A stretch of DNA of 64,000 nucleotides from the NCBI RefSeq assembly GCF_027213645.1, contig NZ_JAPWGL010000003.1, positions 248,001-312,000 of the forward strand, given 5' to 3'. The notes under the pieces were generated by a model that was not told the origin of the DNA, did not search any database, and saw only the letters and a list, made by a program, of their open reading frames with translations. The position numbers were made by a program, and so were the translations under genes. Positions 34,436-43,612 of this stretch are shown in pieces. The stretch's first letter is position 1; every line of letters starts with the position of its first letter. The stretch is from Pedobacter rhodius. GTDB lineage: Bacteria; Bacteroidota; Bacteroidia; Sphingobacteriales; Sphingobacteriaceae.

Positions 34436-35839
34436 TTACCGGATAAATCTGTTTATAACGTTGATAATGGCACTGTTATCCTGTAACTGCGGTAAATATT
34501 CAAATAAAATGTAGTGTTTCTCCGGGTCAATTGTTAAAGCGGTTTCCAGATAACCTAATGCATCGGCATAACTGCCCAAAGCAAATAAATACGCTACCAT
34601 CCTGTAATATAGTTCGGCAGCTTCGGGGTTATTCTTAATTGCTTCAGCCATTGTTTCCGAGGCTTCCAAAAGTTTTCCCTGTTCGTAAAGAACCGTGCTA
34701 AAATCTAACCATGCCTCAATATCAAGCGGATTATATTCTAAAACTTTTTCATAAGCATTTATCGATTCTTCTATCTGATTCAGTTTATAATAGGCATCTG
34801 CCATTGCAAACCAGAAATCAGGATTCTCCGCCTCTAAATCGATTGCTTTTTTATAAAAATGCAAGGATTCAAAATAACGCTCTTCATGATTTAAGGTAAC
34901 ACCGATTCCAAACCACGCATCTGCCATTTTTGGATCCATTTTCACCGATTTCTTATAATAAGAACGGGCTTCGTCCATTTTTTCCAACTTTTCGTAACAC
35001 TCGCCAATAGCACAGTAGGTATCGGCATTTGGTTGTTCGTATTCAAAAGTTTGTCTGTAAACCTCTATCGCTTCATCATATTTATCTAACTGAACCAAAG
35101 CGTTACCCTTGTTGAAATAGGCCGAACTGAAATCTTCCTTAATTAAGATGGCGTAATCATAGGCATCAATCGCTTTTTCAAAAAGATTAAGCTTATGAAA
35201 ACTGTTGCCCAAATTATACCAGGCCGCGTATGAATACGGATCGGTATCAATATATTGCTGATAAAATTTAATGCTTTCTTCCTGCTTGTCTAATACATCA
35301 TAACAAAAAGCCAGTTCGTATAAACCATCCTGATTTTCCATATTTTGTTCCAGACTCATTTTTATATAAGTAATGGCACTTTCATAATCAGACATGTTCT
35401 GGTAAACATAAGCAATCTGTAGCAAAATTTCGTCTGTACTTTCAGCCAGAAGCAAAGCCTTCTCATAATTCTCCAGCGCTTCACTGTAACGCTCTGTATT
35501 TTGATAAATATTCCCGCGAAGTAAATAAATATCAGGTTCTGATGACTCTAACAGTTCTGCTTTTTGCAAGGCTAAAAATGCCTGCTCGTTATTATTTGTT
35601 AAAATAAAAAGATGCGCCTGCTTAATTAAAAAAACAGTGGCATAAGGATGTTGACTTATTGCATAATCAACAACCTGTAAAGCTTTTACCGGATCATTTT
35701 TTTCGATGTAAAAATCAACAATGTATTCAAAAGCGCCTGCATCGAAAAAATACTGATCCTTATTCCGGATCATTTCTTCGTAACGTTCTACCGAGCGTTG
35801 AGCATCTTCATTGGATTCAAAAAAGAATTCTTCTTCCAT
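34436..35839 (-). CDS. Tetratricopeptide repeat protein
   Basis: This 467-residue protein is almost entirely TPR units of 34 residues, for example SEALENYEKALLLAES (about 118-133), YAAWYNLGNSFHKLNLFEKAI (about 203-223), ADAWFGIGVTLNHEERYFESL (about 305-325) and DFWFAMADAYYKLNQIEESI (about 341-360). It has no signal peptide. TPR arrays mediate protein contacts; no partner can be read from sequence. It leads the comA/aroE/gldD strand cluster and starts 61 bp before comA. Confidence 0.9.
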   Translation of the reverse strand: MEEEFFFESNEDAQRSVERYEEMIRNKDQYFFDAGAFEYIVDFYIEKNDPVKALQVVDYAISQHPYATVFLIKQAHLFILTNNNEQAFLALQKAELLESSEPDIYLLRGNIYQNTERYSEALENYEKALLLAESTDEILLQIAYVYQNMSDYESAITYIKMSLEQNMENQDGLYELAFCYDVLDKQEESIKFYQQYIDTDPYSYAAWYNLGNSFHKLNLFEKAIDAYDYAILIKEDFSSAYFNKGNALVQLDKYDEAIEVYRQTFEYEQPNADTYCAIGECYEKLEKMDEARSYYKKSVKMDPKMADAWFGIGVTLNHEERYFESLHFYKKAIDLEAENPDFWFAMADAYYKLNQIEESINAYEKVLEYNPLDIEAWLDFSTVLYEQGKLLEASETMAEAIKNNPEAAELYYRMVAYLFALGSYADALGYLETALTIDPEKHYILFEYLPQLQDNSAIINVINRFIR

Positions 35840-36086
35840 ATCGTTATACTATTAAAGAACCGTGCCATTTAGCAGAAAAACACATTATAAGTTTACAATA
35901 TTTACCAATGGGGTTAAAAAATAATTATTAACATTGGCTATTTATTTTAACGTAAACCGCTGAAATAAACCATATTGATTGTAATTAGATGTGTGAATAA
36001 TCACCAAATTTTTCTATAACGCGGTTCCTTTTCCCTTCTTTTACAAAAATAACATAATTTTATATTCCTAATCTAATCAGCAAGTC

Positions 36087-36545
36087 ATGAAAAGCGTATT
36101 CGTTTTAGCACTTATATGTGCATTTTTTGGTCAGAGTTTGAAGGCGCAAAGCCCTGATGAAGACGCGGTTAAAAAAACAGTCAACAATCTTTTCCTGGGA
36201 ATGAAAACCGGCGACAGTACTTTGGCGGCATCTGCCTTTGCACCGAACAGCATTTTACAAACCATTGTTAGTAAAGATGGAAAAAACACTGTCCGAACAG
36301 AGCCTGTGCCGGAATTTATAAAATTTATCGGTACGCCACATAAGCAGAAATACGATGAGCGAATTGTTTTTACAAAGGTATTAATTGATGGACCTTTAGC
36401 CAGCGTATGGACAGATTATAAATTTTATGTTGATGAGCAGTTCAGCCACTGCGGAGTGAATTCCTTTCAACTGGTTAAAGGTGAAAAAGGCTGGCAAATC
36501 GTTTATATTATTGATACCAGAAGAAAAGACCAATGTAAATCTTAG
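36087..36545 (+). CDS. Secreted NTF2-like (DUF4440/SnoaL) protein
   Basis: This 152-residue protein has a signal peptide to about residue 20 (LKAQ) and an NTF2-like domain: DEDAVKKTVNNLFLGMKTGDSTLAASAFAP at its start and WTDYKFYVDEQFSHCGVNSFQLVKGEKGWQIVYI at its end. Proteins of this kind in Bacteroidota are periplasmic with unknown ligands. It lies 44 bp before the ALDH7-type gene and may be in one transcript with it. Confidence 0.8.
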   Translation: MKSVFVLALICAFFGQSLKAQSPDEDAVKKTVNNLFLGMKTGDSTLAASAFAPNSILQTIVSKDGKNTVRTEPVPEFIKFIGTPHKQKYDERIVFTKVLIDGPLASVWTDYKFYVDEQFSHCGVNSFQLVKGEKGWQIVYIIDTRRKDQCKS

Positions 36546-36589
36546 CTTTGAAAATCGGGCTGATAAGAATTTTAACGAGCAAATATATT

Positions 36590-38131
36590 ATGAAAACAGA
36601 TGTTCAATCGATTTTAAATAAACTGGGAATAGCGTCCAATAACCCTGCTTTTAGTACGGGAAGCGAATGGGGAGGCGCTTCAAACGCCGGAATTATTGAT
36701 AGTTTTTCTCCTGTTGACGGACACAAAATTGCATCGGTAAAGGTGACTACTCAAGCAGATTATAATTCAGTAATTGAAAAAGCGCAGAACGCTTTTATCT
36801 TTTGGAAAACAGTTCCTTCGCCAAAGAGGGGTGAAATTGTGCGTCAGTTAGGCGATGCCTTACGCCATCATAAGGAAGCTTTAGGCACACTGGTTTCATA
36901 CGAAATGGGTAAAAGCTTACAGGAAGGTTTTGGCGAGGTACAGGAAATGATAGATATCTGCGATTTTGCAGTTGGTTTATCTCGTCAGCTTTATGGCTTA
37001 ACCATGCACAGTGAACGTCCGAGCCATAGAATGTATGAGCAATGGCATCCACTTGGAATTGTAGGTATCATTTCCGCATTTAACTTTCCGGTTGCCGTTT
37101 GGAGCTGGAATGCGGCGCTGGCACTGGTTTGTGGGAATGTTTGCATCTGGAAACCATCAGAAAAAACACCCTTAACGGCAATTGCCTGTCAAAAAATTAT
37201 AGCTGAAGTTTTGCAGGCAAACAATATCCCGGAAGGTGTTTCGAATCTTATTACAGGTGATAGAACAATCGGCGAATTCATGTCGAATGATAATCGCATT
37301 CCTTTAATTTCAGCGACCGGTTCTACCCGGATGGGTAAAGAAGTCGGTGCGGCCGTTGGTGCCCGTTTAGGTAAAAGCTTATTGGAGTTGGGTGGAAATA
37401 ATGCCATCATCATATCAGAATATGCGGATTTAGATATGAGTTTGATAGGTGCTGTTTTTGGTGCGGTTGGTACGGCAGGTCAGCGTTGCACATCTACCCG
37501 AAGGTTAATTATTCATGAAAGTGTTTACGATGCATTTACAGCCAAGCTGGTCAAAGCTTACGGGCAATTAAAAATTGGCGATCCATTAGATCAAAATAAT
37601 CATGTCGGTCCGCTGATCGATACCGATGCTGTAAAAGCTTATCTCGATTCAATTGAAAAATGTAAAGTCGAAGGTGGAAATTTTATTGTAGAGGGCGGCG
37701 TTTTACAGGGCGATAAATACATCAGTGGCTGCTATGTTAAACCTTGTATTGCAGCGGTAAAAAATGATTACAAAATTGTTCAGCATGAAACCTTTGCACC
37801 AATATTATACCTGATTAAATACAAAACTTTAGATGAAGCAATTGCCTTACAAAATGGTGTTCCACAAGGTTTATCATCTGCAATTATGACGTTAAATTTG
37901 CGGGAAGCAGAACAGTTTCTTTCCAATCAGGGTTCTGACTGCGGCATAGCGAATGTTAATATCGGAACTTCAGGTGCTGAAATTGGCGGTGCTTTTGGTG
38001 GTGAAAAAGAAACAGGAGGCGGTAGGGAAAGTGGCTCTGATGCCTGGAGAGCTTATATGCGGAGGCAGACGAATACGATAAATTATTCAAATACGCTACC
38101 TCTAGCGCAGGGAATAAAGTTTGATTTGTAG
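36590..38131 (+). CDS. ALDH7-family aldehyde dehydrogenase (alpha-aminoadipic semialdehyde / piperideine-6-carboxylate type)
   Basis: This 513-residue enzyme starts at ATG 36590 (MKTDVQSILNKLGI, the usual start for the family); the frame upstream is not protein-like. The general base is Glu266 in LLELGGNNAIII, the nucleophile is Cys300 in TAGQRCTSTRR, and FNFPVAVWSWN holds the oxyanion Asn. ALDH7 enzymes oxidise alpha-aminoadipic semialdehyde in lysine breakdown and also act on betaine aldehyde. C-terminal NIGTSGAEIGGAFGGEKETGGGRESGSDAW is typical. No other lysine catabolic gene is adjacent. Confidence 0.92.
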   Translation: MKTDVQSILNKLGIASNNPAFSTGSEWGGASNAGIIDSFSPVDGHKIASVKVTTQADYNSVIEKAQNAFIFWKTVPSPKRGEIVRQLGDALRHHKEALGTLVSYEMGKSLQEGFGEVQEMIDICDFAVGLSRQLYGLTMHSERPSHRMYEQWHPLGIVGIISAFNFPVAVWSWNAALALVCGNVCIWKPSEKTPLTAIACQKIIAEVLQANNIPEGVSNLITGDRTIGEFMSNDNRIPLISATGSTRMGKEVGAAVGARLGKSLLELGGNNAIIISEYADLDMSLIGAVFGAVGTAGQRCTSTRRLIIHESVYDAFTAKLVKAYGQLKIGDPLDQNNHVGPLIDTDAVKAYLDSIEKCKVEGGNFIVEGGVLQGDKYISGCYVKPCIAAVKNDYKIVQHETFAPILYLIKYKTLDEAIALQNGVPQGLSSAIMTLNLREAEQFLSNQGSDCGIANVNIGTSGAEIGGAFGGEKETGGGRESGSDAWRAYMRRQTNTINYSNTLPLAQGIKFDL

Positions 38132-38140
38132 TTATGTGCT

Positions 38141-38171
38141 AAGTTACTAACTTTTAAAAAGTTAGTAACTT
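38141..38171. repeat. Left flanking palindrome of the RAYT unit
   Basis: AAGTTACTAACTTTT, a single A, then the exact inverse: a perfect 15-bp inverted repeat. It lies 10 bp after the ALDH7 stop, where it may also act as a transcript end. Confidence 0.85.
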
Positions 38172-38186
38172 TATATAATTCTCAAC

Positions 38187-38780
38187 ATGGCAAAAAAAGA
38201 ACATTACCATGAAAAATTAGAATGTGGAAGTTTCTACCATATTTATAACCGCACGATAGATAAACAGCTAATGTTTAAAAGCAATGAAAATTATACGTAT
38301 TTCCTGAAACAGTATAACAAATATTTAACACCGTTTGTAGAAACATATGCTTATTGCTTGTTGGGGAATCACTTCCATTTACTTATCCGCATTAAAGATG
38401 AATTAACGTTAAATATTTTGGGAAAAAGTGCTCATGACATCGTCGCGCATCAGTTTCAAAAATTCTTTCAATCTTATGCCATGGCATTTAATAAACAAAA
38501 TACCCGGGTTGGTTCATTATTTCAGAAGCCTTTTAAAAGGACGATAATTGATTCAGAAGATTATTTTACACAAATGGTTTTTTACATTCATGCAAATCCA
38601 GAAAAGCATGGCTTATTAGAAGATTTCAGAGATTGGAGATGGAGTTCTTATGAAAGAATTTTGATTGATAAACCAAGCAATTTAAAAAAAGATGAAGTAA
38701 TTAATTGGTTTGGAGACCGGGCTGATTATTTTAATTTTCATTCAGAAAACAGGGCATTAATAGTGCGAAAGAGTTACTAA
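38187..38780 (+). CDS. REP-associated tyrosine transposase (RAYT, Y1/IS200-like family)
   Basis: This 197-residue Y1-type single-strand transposase-like protein has GSFYHIYNRTI (14-24), the metal motif HFH in LLGNHFHLLIRI (residues 62-64), and the catalytic tyrosine candidate Tyr133 in FYIHANPEKHG. RAYTs bind and nick REP-type palindromes and are kept as single-copy domesticated relatives of IS200/IS605. Here both sides of the gene carry a matching perfect palindrome, the expected substrate. The stop codon TAA lies inside the right palindrome. Confidence 0.92.
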   Translation: MAKKEHYHEKLECGSFYHIYNRTIDKQLMFKSNENYTYFLKQYNKYLTPFVETYAYCLLGNHFHLLIRIKDELTLNILGKSAHDIVAHQFQKFFQSYAMAFNKQNTRVGSLFQKPFKRTIIDSEDYFTQMVFYIHANPEKHGLLEDFRDWRWSSYERILIDKPSNLKKDEVINWFGDRADYFNFHSENRALIVRKSY

Positions 38781-38801
38781 CTTTTAAAAAGTTAGTAACT
38801 C
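38771..38801. repeat. Right flanking palindrome of the RAYT unit
   Basis: GAGTTACTAACTTTT, a single A, and the inverse ending AACTC. It overlaps the last codons (Ser, Tyr, stop) of the RAYT gene and lies 10 bp from the stop of the convergent GIN-domain gene, for which it may be a terminator. Confidence 0.85.
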
Positions 38802-38810
38802 TAGTTTAAC

Positions 38811-39449
38811 TCAGAAAAGTTTTTCTAATAAGTCGATTTTTAAATCTTCGTAGCGAGATAAGTTACCGGCGTAAATCGCTTTTGGTGAAATGCTGATGTT
38901 AGTATCTGCTGAAGCAAAATCGTCTAATTTCATTTTCGCTTCATTGCCTAAAACCGCTGTATGGCTTTCAGTTGTTCCCTCTAAATTTAAGCTTGTTCCA
39001 TCATTAATTATTGTAGTCAGATTAACTGTATTTGCGTTAATGTTGGCAGTAGCTTTGTCTTTTAAAACCACATTTAAGTTTAACAAGTTGAATTTTCCGG
39101 CAGTTGCTACGGTTGAAGTATTTGAAGCTTCTATTGATGAAATATTGTTAACGTGTGCGATAACTGTTAAAGCGTTTTTGCTGAAAGAACTTATGCGCAA
39201 TTCTGAACCTTGTTGTTGTACCAATGCATTGTTCGAATAATACTTATCGAAAACTTCGATACTTTCTTTATTATCCTGAATAAGTATAAGTTTAACATTT
39301 CCTGAAACAGCAATTTTAGTAATGTTTTTTACCTGAGTTAAAGCAGTATAGTTTGCATTAATTTCTGTAGCCCTTGCTACTGTTGTTGCGCTGCTTAAAG
39401 CAACTATTGTTAAAGCGGCAACGAATACGTTTTTGATAGAATTTTTCAT
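38811..39449 (-). CDS. GIN-domain (DUF2807-like) secreted protein
   Basis: This 212-residue protein has a signal peptide to about residue 28 (TVARA). ITKIAVSGNVKLILIQDNKESIEVFD and later NTSTVATAGKFNLLNLNVVLKDKATANINANTVNL show the repeating short beta strands of the GIN/DUF2807 domain. Its role is unknown; relatives are periplasmic or surface beta-helix proteins. It is probably monocistronic, divergent from the outer membrane protein at 39751. Confidence 0.8.
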   Translation of the reverse strand: MKNSIKNVFVAALTIVALSSATTVARATEINANYTALTQVKNITKIAVSGNVKLILIQDNKESIEVFDKYYSNNALVQQQGSELRISSFSKNALTVIAHVNNISSIEASNTSTVATAGKFNLLNLNVVLKDKATANINANTVNLTTIINDGTSLNLEGTTESHTAVLGNEAKMKLDDFASADTNISISPKAIYAGNLSRYEDLKIDLLEKLF

Positions 39450-39721
39450 GACTTTAATATTTTATATGTTATAAATCTTTTTTCTTAAACCCTTAATTTT
39501 TAGGTTGTTTTGAATATAAGACCACAACATTTCGAAAACGTTTCAGCCGAAATGCCGCAATTATACCACTAAGCTGTAATTCTAGACGAACGCCTGTAAT
39601 ATCTATACGAAAACTTATTTATCTTTTTAACAATTCACTAAAACGATTAACAAAGCAATTAGCCCCATATAACATTTTTGTTAAAAAGTGTTAATGCTCT
39701 TTTAAACTAATTAATTAGTTC

Positions 39722-39729
39722 TATATTCG
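39722..39729 (+). promoter_or_regulatory. Candidate -7 element for the outer membrane protein gene
   Basis: TATATTCG differs from TAnnTTTG by one base. If used, the transcript starts near 39736, which excludes the ATG at 39730 and supports ATG 39751 as start. Confidence 0.35.
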
Positions 39730-39750
39730 ATGGATAAACCAACTCCATCT

Positions 39751-42540
39751 ATGAAAAGAAAACTCCTCTCGTTGTGCTTTCTGATTTTCTGTTTTGTTTC
39801 GGTAAACGCACAAAATTTACACACTATCAAAGGTCGTATTATAGACACGGCATCTACAACAATTTTAGGGAATACCTCTATTTCGATCTTAAATGCCAAA
39901 GATTCGACAATGGTAAAATTTACCAGGGCATTGGATAATGGCTCTTTCGAAGTGGGTAACATCCGAAATGGCAAGTACATCCTTTTAGTCTCTTATCCAA
40001 AATATGCAGATTTTGTAGATCACTTTACGTTAGATTCTACCAAGAAAGATATTGATTATGGCAAGATTAACCTCACCGGTAAAGCGCAGATTTTAGCGGA
40101 TGTTATTATAAAAGGTAATCGCTCGGCGATAAAAATTAAAGGCGATACAACAGAATTTGATCCGCAGGCATATAGTATAGAGCCGAATTCGAAGGTGGAA
40201 GACTTAATTAAACAGTTCCCGGGTATTCAGGTTGATAAAGACGGAAAGATTACCGCACAAGGGCAAAAAAACGTTAAAGTATTGGTAGATGGAGAAGAAT
40301 TTTTTGGTGATGACCCGACCCTGGTAACCAAAAATATACGGGCGGATATGGTGGATAAGGTTCAGCTATATGATAAAAAAAGCGATCAGGCAACTTTTAC
40401 GGGTATTGATGATGGCGAAAAAACCAAAACGCTGAATATTAAATTAAAAGAAAATGCAAAGAATGGTTATTTTGGGAAAGCTACCGGAGGAATTGGTACC
40501 GATAACTACTATCAGGGTCAGCTGCTGTTCAACAAGTTTACAGGTAAAAAGAAATTTTCCGCCTATGGATTATTGGGCAATAATGGCCAGGTAGGCTTAA
40601 ACTGGGAAGATAGCCAAAAACTCGGATCATCTGGCAATGCTACTGTTAGCGATGATGGCGGCATTTATTTTACCGGAGGTGGCGATGAATTTGAAGGATG
40701 GGGCGGACAATACAATGACCAGGGTATTCCTGTGGCAAGAACCGGTGGTTTACACTTCGATAATAAATGGAATAGCGATAAAGAAACCCTGAATACAAAT
40801 TACAAGATAGGTTCGTTAAAGGTTACCGGAGATAGAAATACCATCAGCCAGAATAATTTGGCTTCCGGCATTATAAATAATACCTCCAACCAAACTTTTG
40901 ATAATGATATATTCAGACAAAAACTGGATGCGATGTATGAGATTAAGCTGGATACAACTTTGACTTTAAAAGTAAATGTAGATGGCACATTAAAACAAAG
41001 CAAAACTTTTCAGGATTATGGAACGCTGAGCACCCGGGGCGATAATAGCCTTCTGAATACCAGCTCAAGAACTTTGACAAATGATGCGGATGATAAGATA
41101 TTTAATTTCAATGCCTTATTGACTAAAAAACTGAAGAAAAAAGGACGAACGTTGTCTCTTAATTTAAGTCAGTCTTCCACGAACAGTCAAACTGAAGGCT
41201 ACTTAAATTCTACAAATAGTTTTTATAATACTGCAGGAACATTAGATAGCATTGCTCGAGTTAATCAGTATAAGGTTAATGATATCACAAACAGTGCATT
41301 TAAATCAAATCTTGCCTACACGGAACCGCTTTCCAAATCTTTAAGTTTGATTGTAAACTATGGGTTAAACCTGATAACCGGCAGATCAGATCGAAAATCA
41401 TTTAACGAGTCAATGTCTGGAAGGTACGATATTTTAGATAATCAGTTCAGTAACGATTATCAGTTGAATCAAACCATAAATCAGGGTGGTGCTATTTTCA
41501 ATTACAAAAAAGGTAAAACGGTAATTAATGCCGGTTCTAAATTTAGCGGTGTCAACTTTAAACAGGAAGATTTATACAACAATAAAACGTATAATAGAAA
41601 CTTCGTAAACTACATGCCTCAGGCCATGTATCAATACAATTTTTCTCAACAAAAATCTTTCAGAATAAATTATAATGGTAACACAAATCAGCCATCTTTA
41701 GATCAAATTCAGCCAATCAGAGTTAATACCGATCCGCTGAACATCACGCTTGGTAATCCTGAATTAAAGCCTTCATTTAGAAGTTCCTTAAACGTGCGCT
41801 ATAATACATATAAGGTATTAACAAGTCAGTCCCTATACATCAGTGGATATTATAGCTTTACGAACAACCCGATTGTAAATAACGTGTTTACCGATGCTGC
41901 AGGTAAAAGTACTTACCAGGCCGTAAATCTCACTGATAAAGTACCCGCTAACTTTAGTGTCTATTCGAGTATCGACAGAAAGATTTTAGGCATTACCATG
42001 GGACTAGGCTTCAATATGAATGGAAACAATTCATATAATTATATTAATAACGTTTTGAATGAAACTAAAAATATGACTTACTCTCCTCAAATTAATATAA
42101 ACCGATATAAAGAGGGAAAATATAATTTTTATGCTTATTTCGGTCCTGATTATACAACAACCGAAGCCTCTGTACAGCAGGCATTTAATAGTAATGGATG
42201 GGGTGCTTCAGGTTATTTTTCAGGGTCTGTACAATTACCCGGTAAATTTGAAATCAATTCAGATGGAGAATATACATACAGAGGAAAAACACAGGCCTTT
42301 AACGAATCCTTTTCGCAATTTTTATTGAATGTAACATTTAGCAAAAAGTTTTTTAAGGCCCAGAATTTAAGGGCATCCATTAAAGGTAATGATCTTCTTA
42401 ATCAAAATCAGGGATTCAGCCGTTCTGCTTTTAACGGTAACATTACACAAACAAGTTATACAACAATCAGAAGATATTTTATGGCCACAGTAAGCTGGGA
42501 TTTTACCAGAATGGGCGGCGGCGTTAAACCTCAAAAGTAA
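39751..42540 (+). CDS. Outer membrane beta-barrel protein with carboxypeptidase-regulatory-like and plug domains
   Basis: I chose ATG 39751, which puts the signal peptide first (MKRKLLSLCFLIFCFVSVNA); ATG 39730 adds seven residues. The 929-residue protein has a CarboxypepD_reg-like domain (about 25-110, HTIKGRIIDT), a plug-like part (about 125-225, NVKVLVDGEEFFGDDP) and a large beta-barrel rich in aromatic strands to the end. It is TonB-dependent-receptor-like but probably of the OMP_b-brl family without a clear TonB box. It pairs with the GLPGLI gene five bases downstream. A role in import or outer-membrane assembly is inferred only. Confidence 0.88.
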   Translation: MKRKLLSLCFLIFCFVSVNAQNLHTIKGRIIDTASTTILGNTSISILNAKDSTMVKFTRALDNGSFEVGNIRNGKYILLVSYPKYADFVDHFTLDSTKKDIDYGKINLTGKAQILADVIIKGNRSAIKIKGDTTEFDPQAYSIEPNSKVEDLIKQFPGIQVDKDGKITAQGQKNVKVLVDGEEFFGDDPTLVTKNIRADMVDKVQLYDKKSDQATFTGIDDGEKTKTLNIKLKENAKNGYFGKATGGIGTDNYYQGQLLFNKFTGKKKFSAYGLLGNNGQVGLNWEDSQKLGSSGNATVSDDGGIYFTGGGDEFEGWGGQYNDQGIPVARTGGLHFDNKWNSDKETLNTNYKIGSLKVTGDRNTISQNNLASGIINNTSNQTFDNDIFRQKLDAMYEIKLDTTLTLKVNVDGTLKQSKTFQDYGTLSTRGDNSLLNTSSRTLTNDADDKIFNFNALLTKKLKKKGRTLSLNLSQSSTNSQTEGYLNSTNSFYNTAGTLDSIARVNQYKVNDITNSAFKSNLAYTEPLSKSLSLIVNYGLNLITGRSDRKSFNESMSGRYDILDNQFSNDYQLNQTINQGGAIFNYKKGKTVINAGSKFSGVNFKQEDLYNNKTYNRNFVNYMPQAMYQYNFSQQKSFRINYNGNTNQPSLDQIQPIRVNTDPLNITLGNPELKPSFRSSLNVRYNTYKVLTSQSLYISGYYSFTNNPIVNNVFTDAAGKSTYQAVNLTDKVPANFSVYSSIDRKILGITMGLGFNMNGNNSYNYINNVLNETKNMTYSPQININRYKEGKYNFYAYFGPDYTTTEASVQQAFNSNGWGASGYFSGSVQLPGKFEINSDGEYTYRGKTQAFNESFSQFLLNVTFSKKFFKAQNLRASIKGNDLLNQNQGFSRSAFNGNITQTSYTTIRRYFMATVSWDFTRMGGGVKPQK

Positions 42541-42545
42541 TCACT

Positions 42546-43328
42546 ATGAAAACGACATTAAAACATATTATTATTTGCACAATTATTTTCTTAGCTAATA
42601 ATTGCTTTGCACAGAATGTACACTTTATAAAAAATGGCATAATAGAATTTGAGAAAAGATCAAATATGTATGCCTTAATAAAGAAAAAAATAAATAAGAA
42701 TAATGAAAGTTATATGCAACAAGCTTTCGACAATTATAAAAAGAACAACCCCCAGTTTAAAGCAGCAAAAAGCACCTTAAAATTTAACAGTGATAGGGCT
42801 CTTTATAAGTTCGATGATGAATCTACACCCGCAACCAATAACTGGCTGTATAACAATCCAATAGCCGACTTAAAGAATATTATCGCCACTGATTTTAAAA
42901 CTGAAACAAGCATTATCCAGAAAAGTGTATATGAGGCAACATATCTGGTAAAGGATAGTGTTCGTAAAATTAACTGGAAGATTACAGATGAAACCCGTGA
43001 TATTGCAGGATACGAATGCCGGAGAGCGAACGCAATTATAATGGATTCAGTTTATGTGGTTGCTTATTATTGTAATCAGATTGCCGTATCGGGCGGACCG
43101 GAATCTTTTACCGGTTTACCGGGAATGATACTTGGACTGGCCTTACCGCATGATAACATTACCTGGTTTGCAACAAAAATAACGGAGGTTACCGTTCCCG
43201 AAAAGGAATTGCTACCACCCGCTAAAGGCAAACCGATAGATAATGCGGGTCTTAAAAAAGTTTTAATAGCTGTATTTAAAGACGATGGGGATTATGCACA
43301 ACCTTATTTAAAAGCATTTATGCTATAG
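42546..43328 (+). CDS. GLPGLI family protein
   Basis: This 260-residue exported protein has a signal peptide to about residue 22 (NNCFAQ). The family name motif appears as FTGLPGMILGLALP (about residues 191-204). DIAGYECRRANAI and VAYYCNQIAVSGGPESF precede it, as usual. GLPGLI proteins are common directly behind outer-membrane beta-barrel genes in Bacteroidota, as here, and are thought to work with them at the periplasmic side; the activity is unknown. Confidence 0.92.
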   Translation: MKTTLKHIIICTIIFLANNCFAQNVHFIKNGIIEFEKRSNMYALIKKKINKNNESYMQQAFDNYKKNNPQFKAAKSTLKFNSDRALYKFDDESTPATNNWLYNNPIADLKNIIATDFKTETSIIQKSVYEATYLVKDSVRKINWKITDETRDIAGYECRRANAIIMDSVYVVAYYCNQIAVSGGPESFTGLPGMILGLALPHDNITWFATKITEVTVPEKELLPPAKGKPIDNAGLKKVLIAVFKDDGDYAQPYLKAFML

Positions 43329-43333
43329 CTTTC

Positions 43334-43447
43334 GAGGCTGTCTTATAAACACGAAATGCGGGTTTGTTGAAAGACCTGTAAAAATTGCTTTTAAGGCCTT
43401 ACCGACAAGGTCAGAGATAATTTGATTATGAGACAGCTTCTTTTTTT
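43334..43447. repeat. 107-bp element with 15-bp terminal inverted repeats plus T-run
   Basis: GAGGCTGTCTTATAA (43334-43348) pairs with 43426-43440 with two mismatches, both wobble-compatible. Seven T residues follow (43441-43447), so it could work as a long terminator for the GLPGLI gene. The inside includes GGCCTT/AAGGTC. It looks like a MITE-type or hairpin repeat. Confidence 0.6.
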
Positions 43448-43450
43448 AAC

Positions 43451-43479
43451 CTATCGGCTGGTGAGACACCAACCGATAG
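43451..43479. repeat. CTATCGG hairpin repeat
   Basis: CTATCGGCTGGTG, AGA, CACCAACCGATAG: a 13-bp arm with one mismatch and a three-base loop, in the gap before the fucose synthase gene. The GGTG-AGA-CACC core resembles the hairpin at 26377. Confidence 0.6.
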
Positions 43480-43612
43480 AAACTTTATCTTTCGACAATT
43501 TCAGTAAGACAGCTGCTTTTTGTTATCTCCAAATGATAGCCGAAAGCTTGGAAAAATAAGATTCAAACATAAATTGATTTATTAGGCAGACCCTTTTTTA
43601 CAAAATATGTTA

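Larger units (their letters stand above)
38141..38801 (+). mobile_element. REP-associated tyrosine transposase unit flanked by two palindromes
   Basis: The unit consists of a 31-bp palindrome, the RAYT gene, and a second 31-bp palindrome. The inner 29 bases (AGTTACTAACTTTT, A, and the inverse) are identical in both; only the outer base pair differs (A-T versus G-C). The right palindrome supplies the last two codons and the stop of the gene. Confidence 0.8.

Noticed and set aside
36548..36589. N-terminal extension of the ALDH7-type enzyme
   Set aside because: The 14 extra residues have no family counterpart, and ATG 36590 gives the usual start.
39730..39750. N-terminal extension of the outer membrane protein
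   Set aside because: Starting at 39730 adds seven residues before a complete signal peptide, and the candidate -7 box ends at 39729, leaving no leader.
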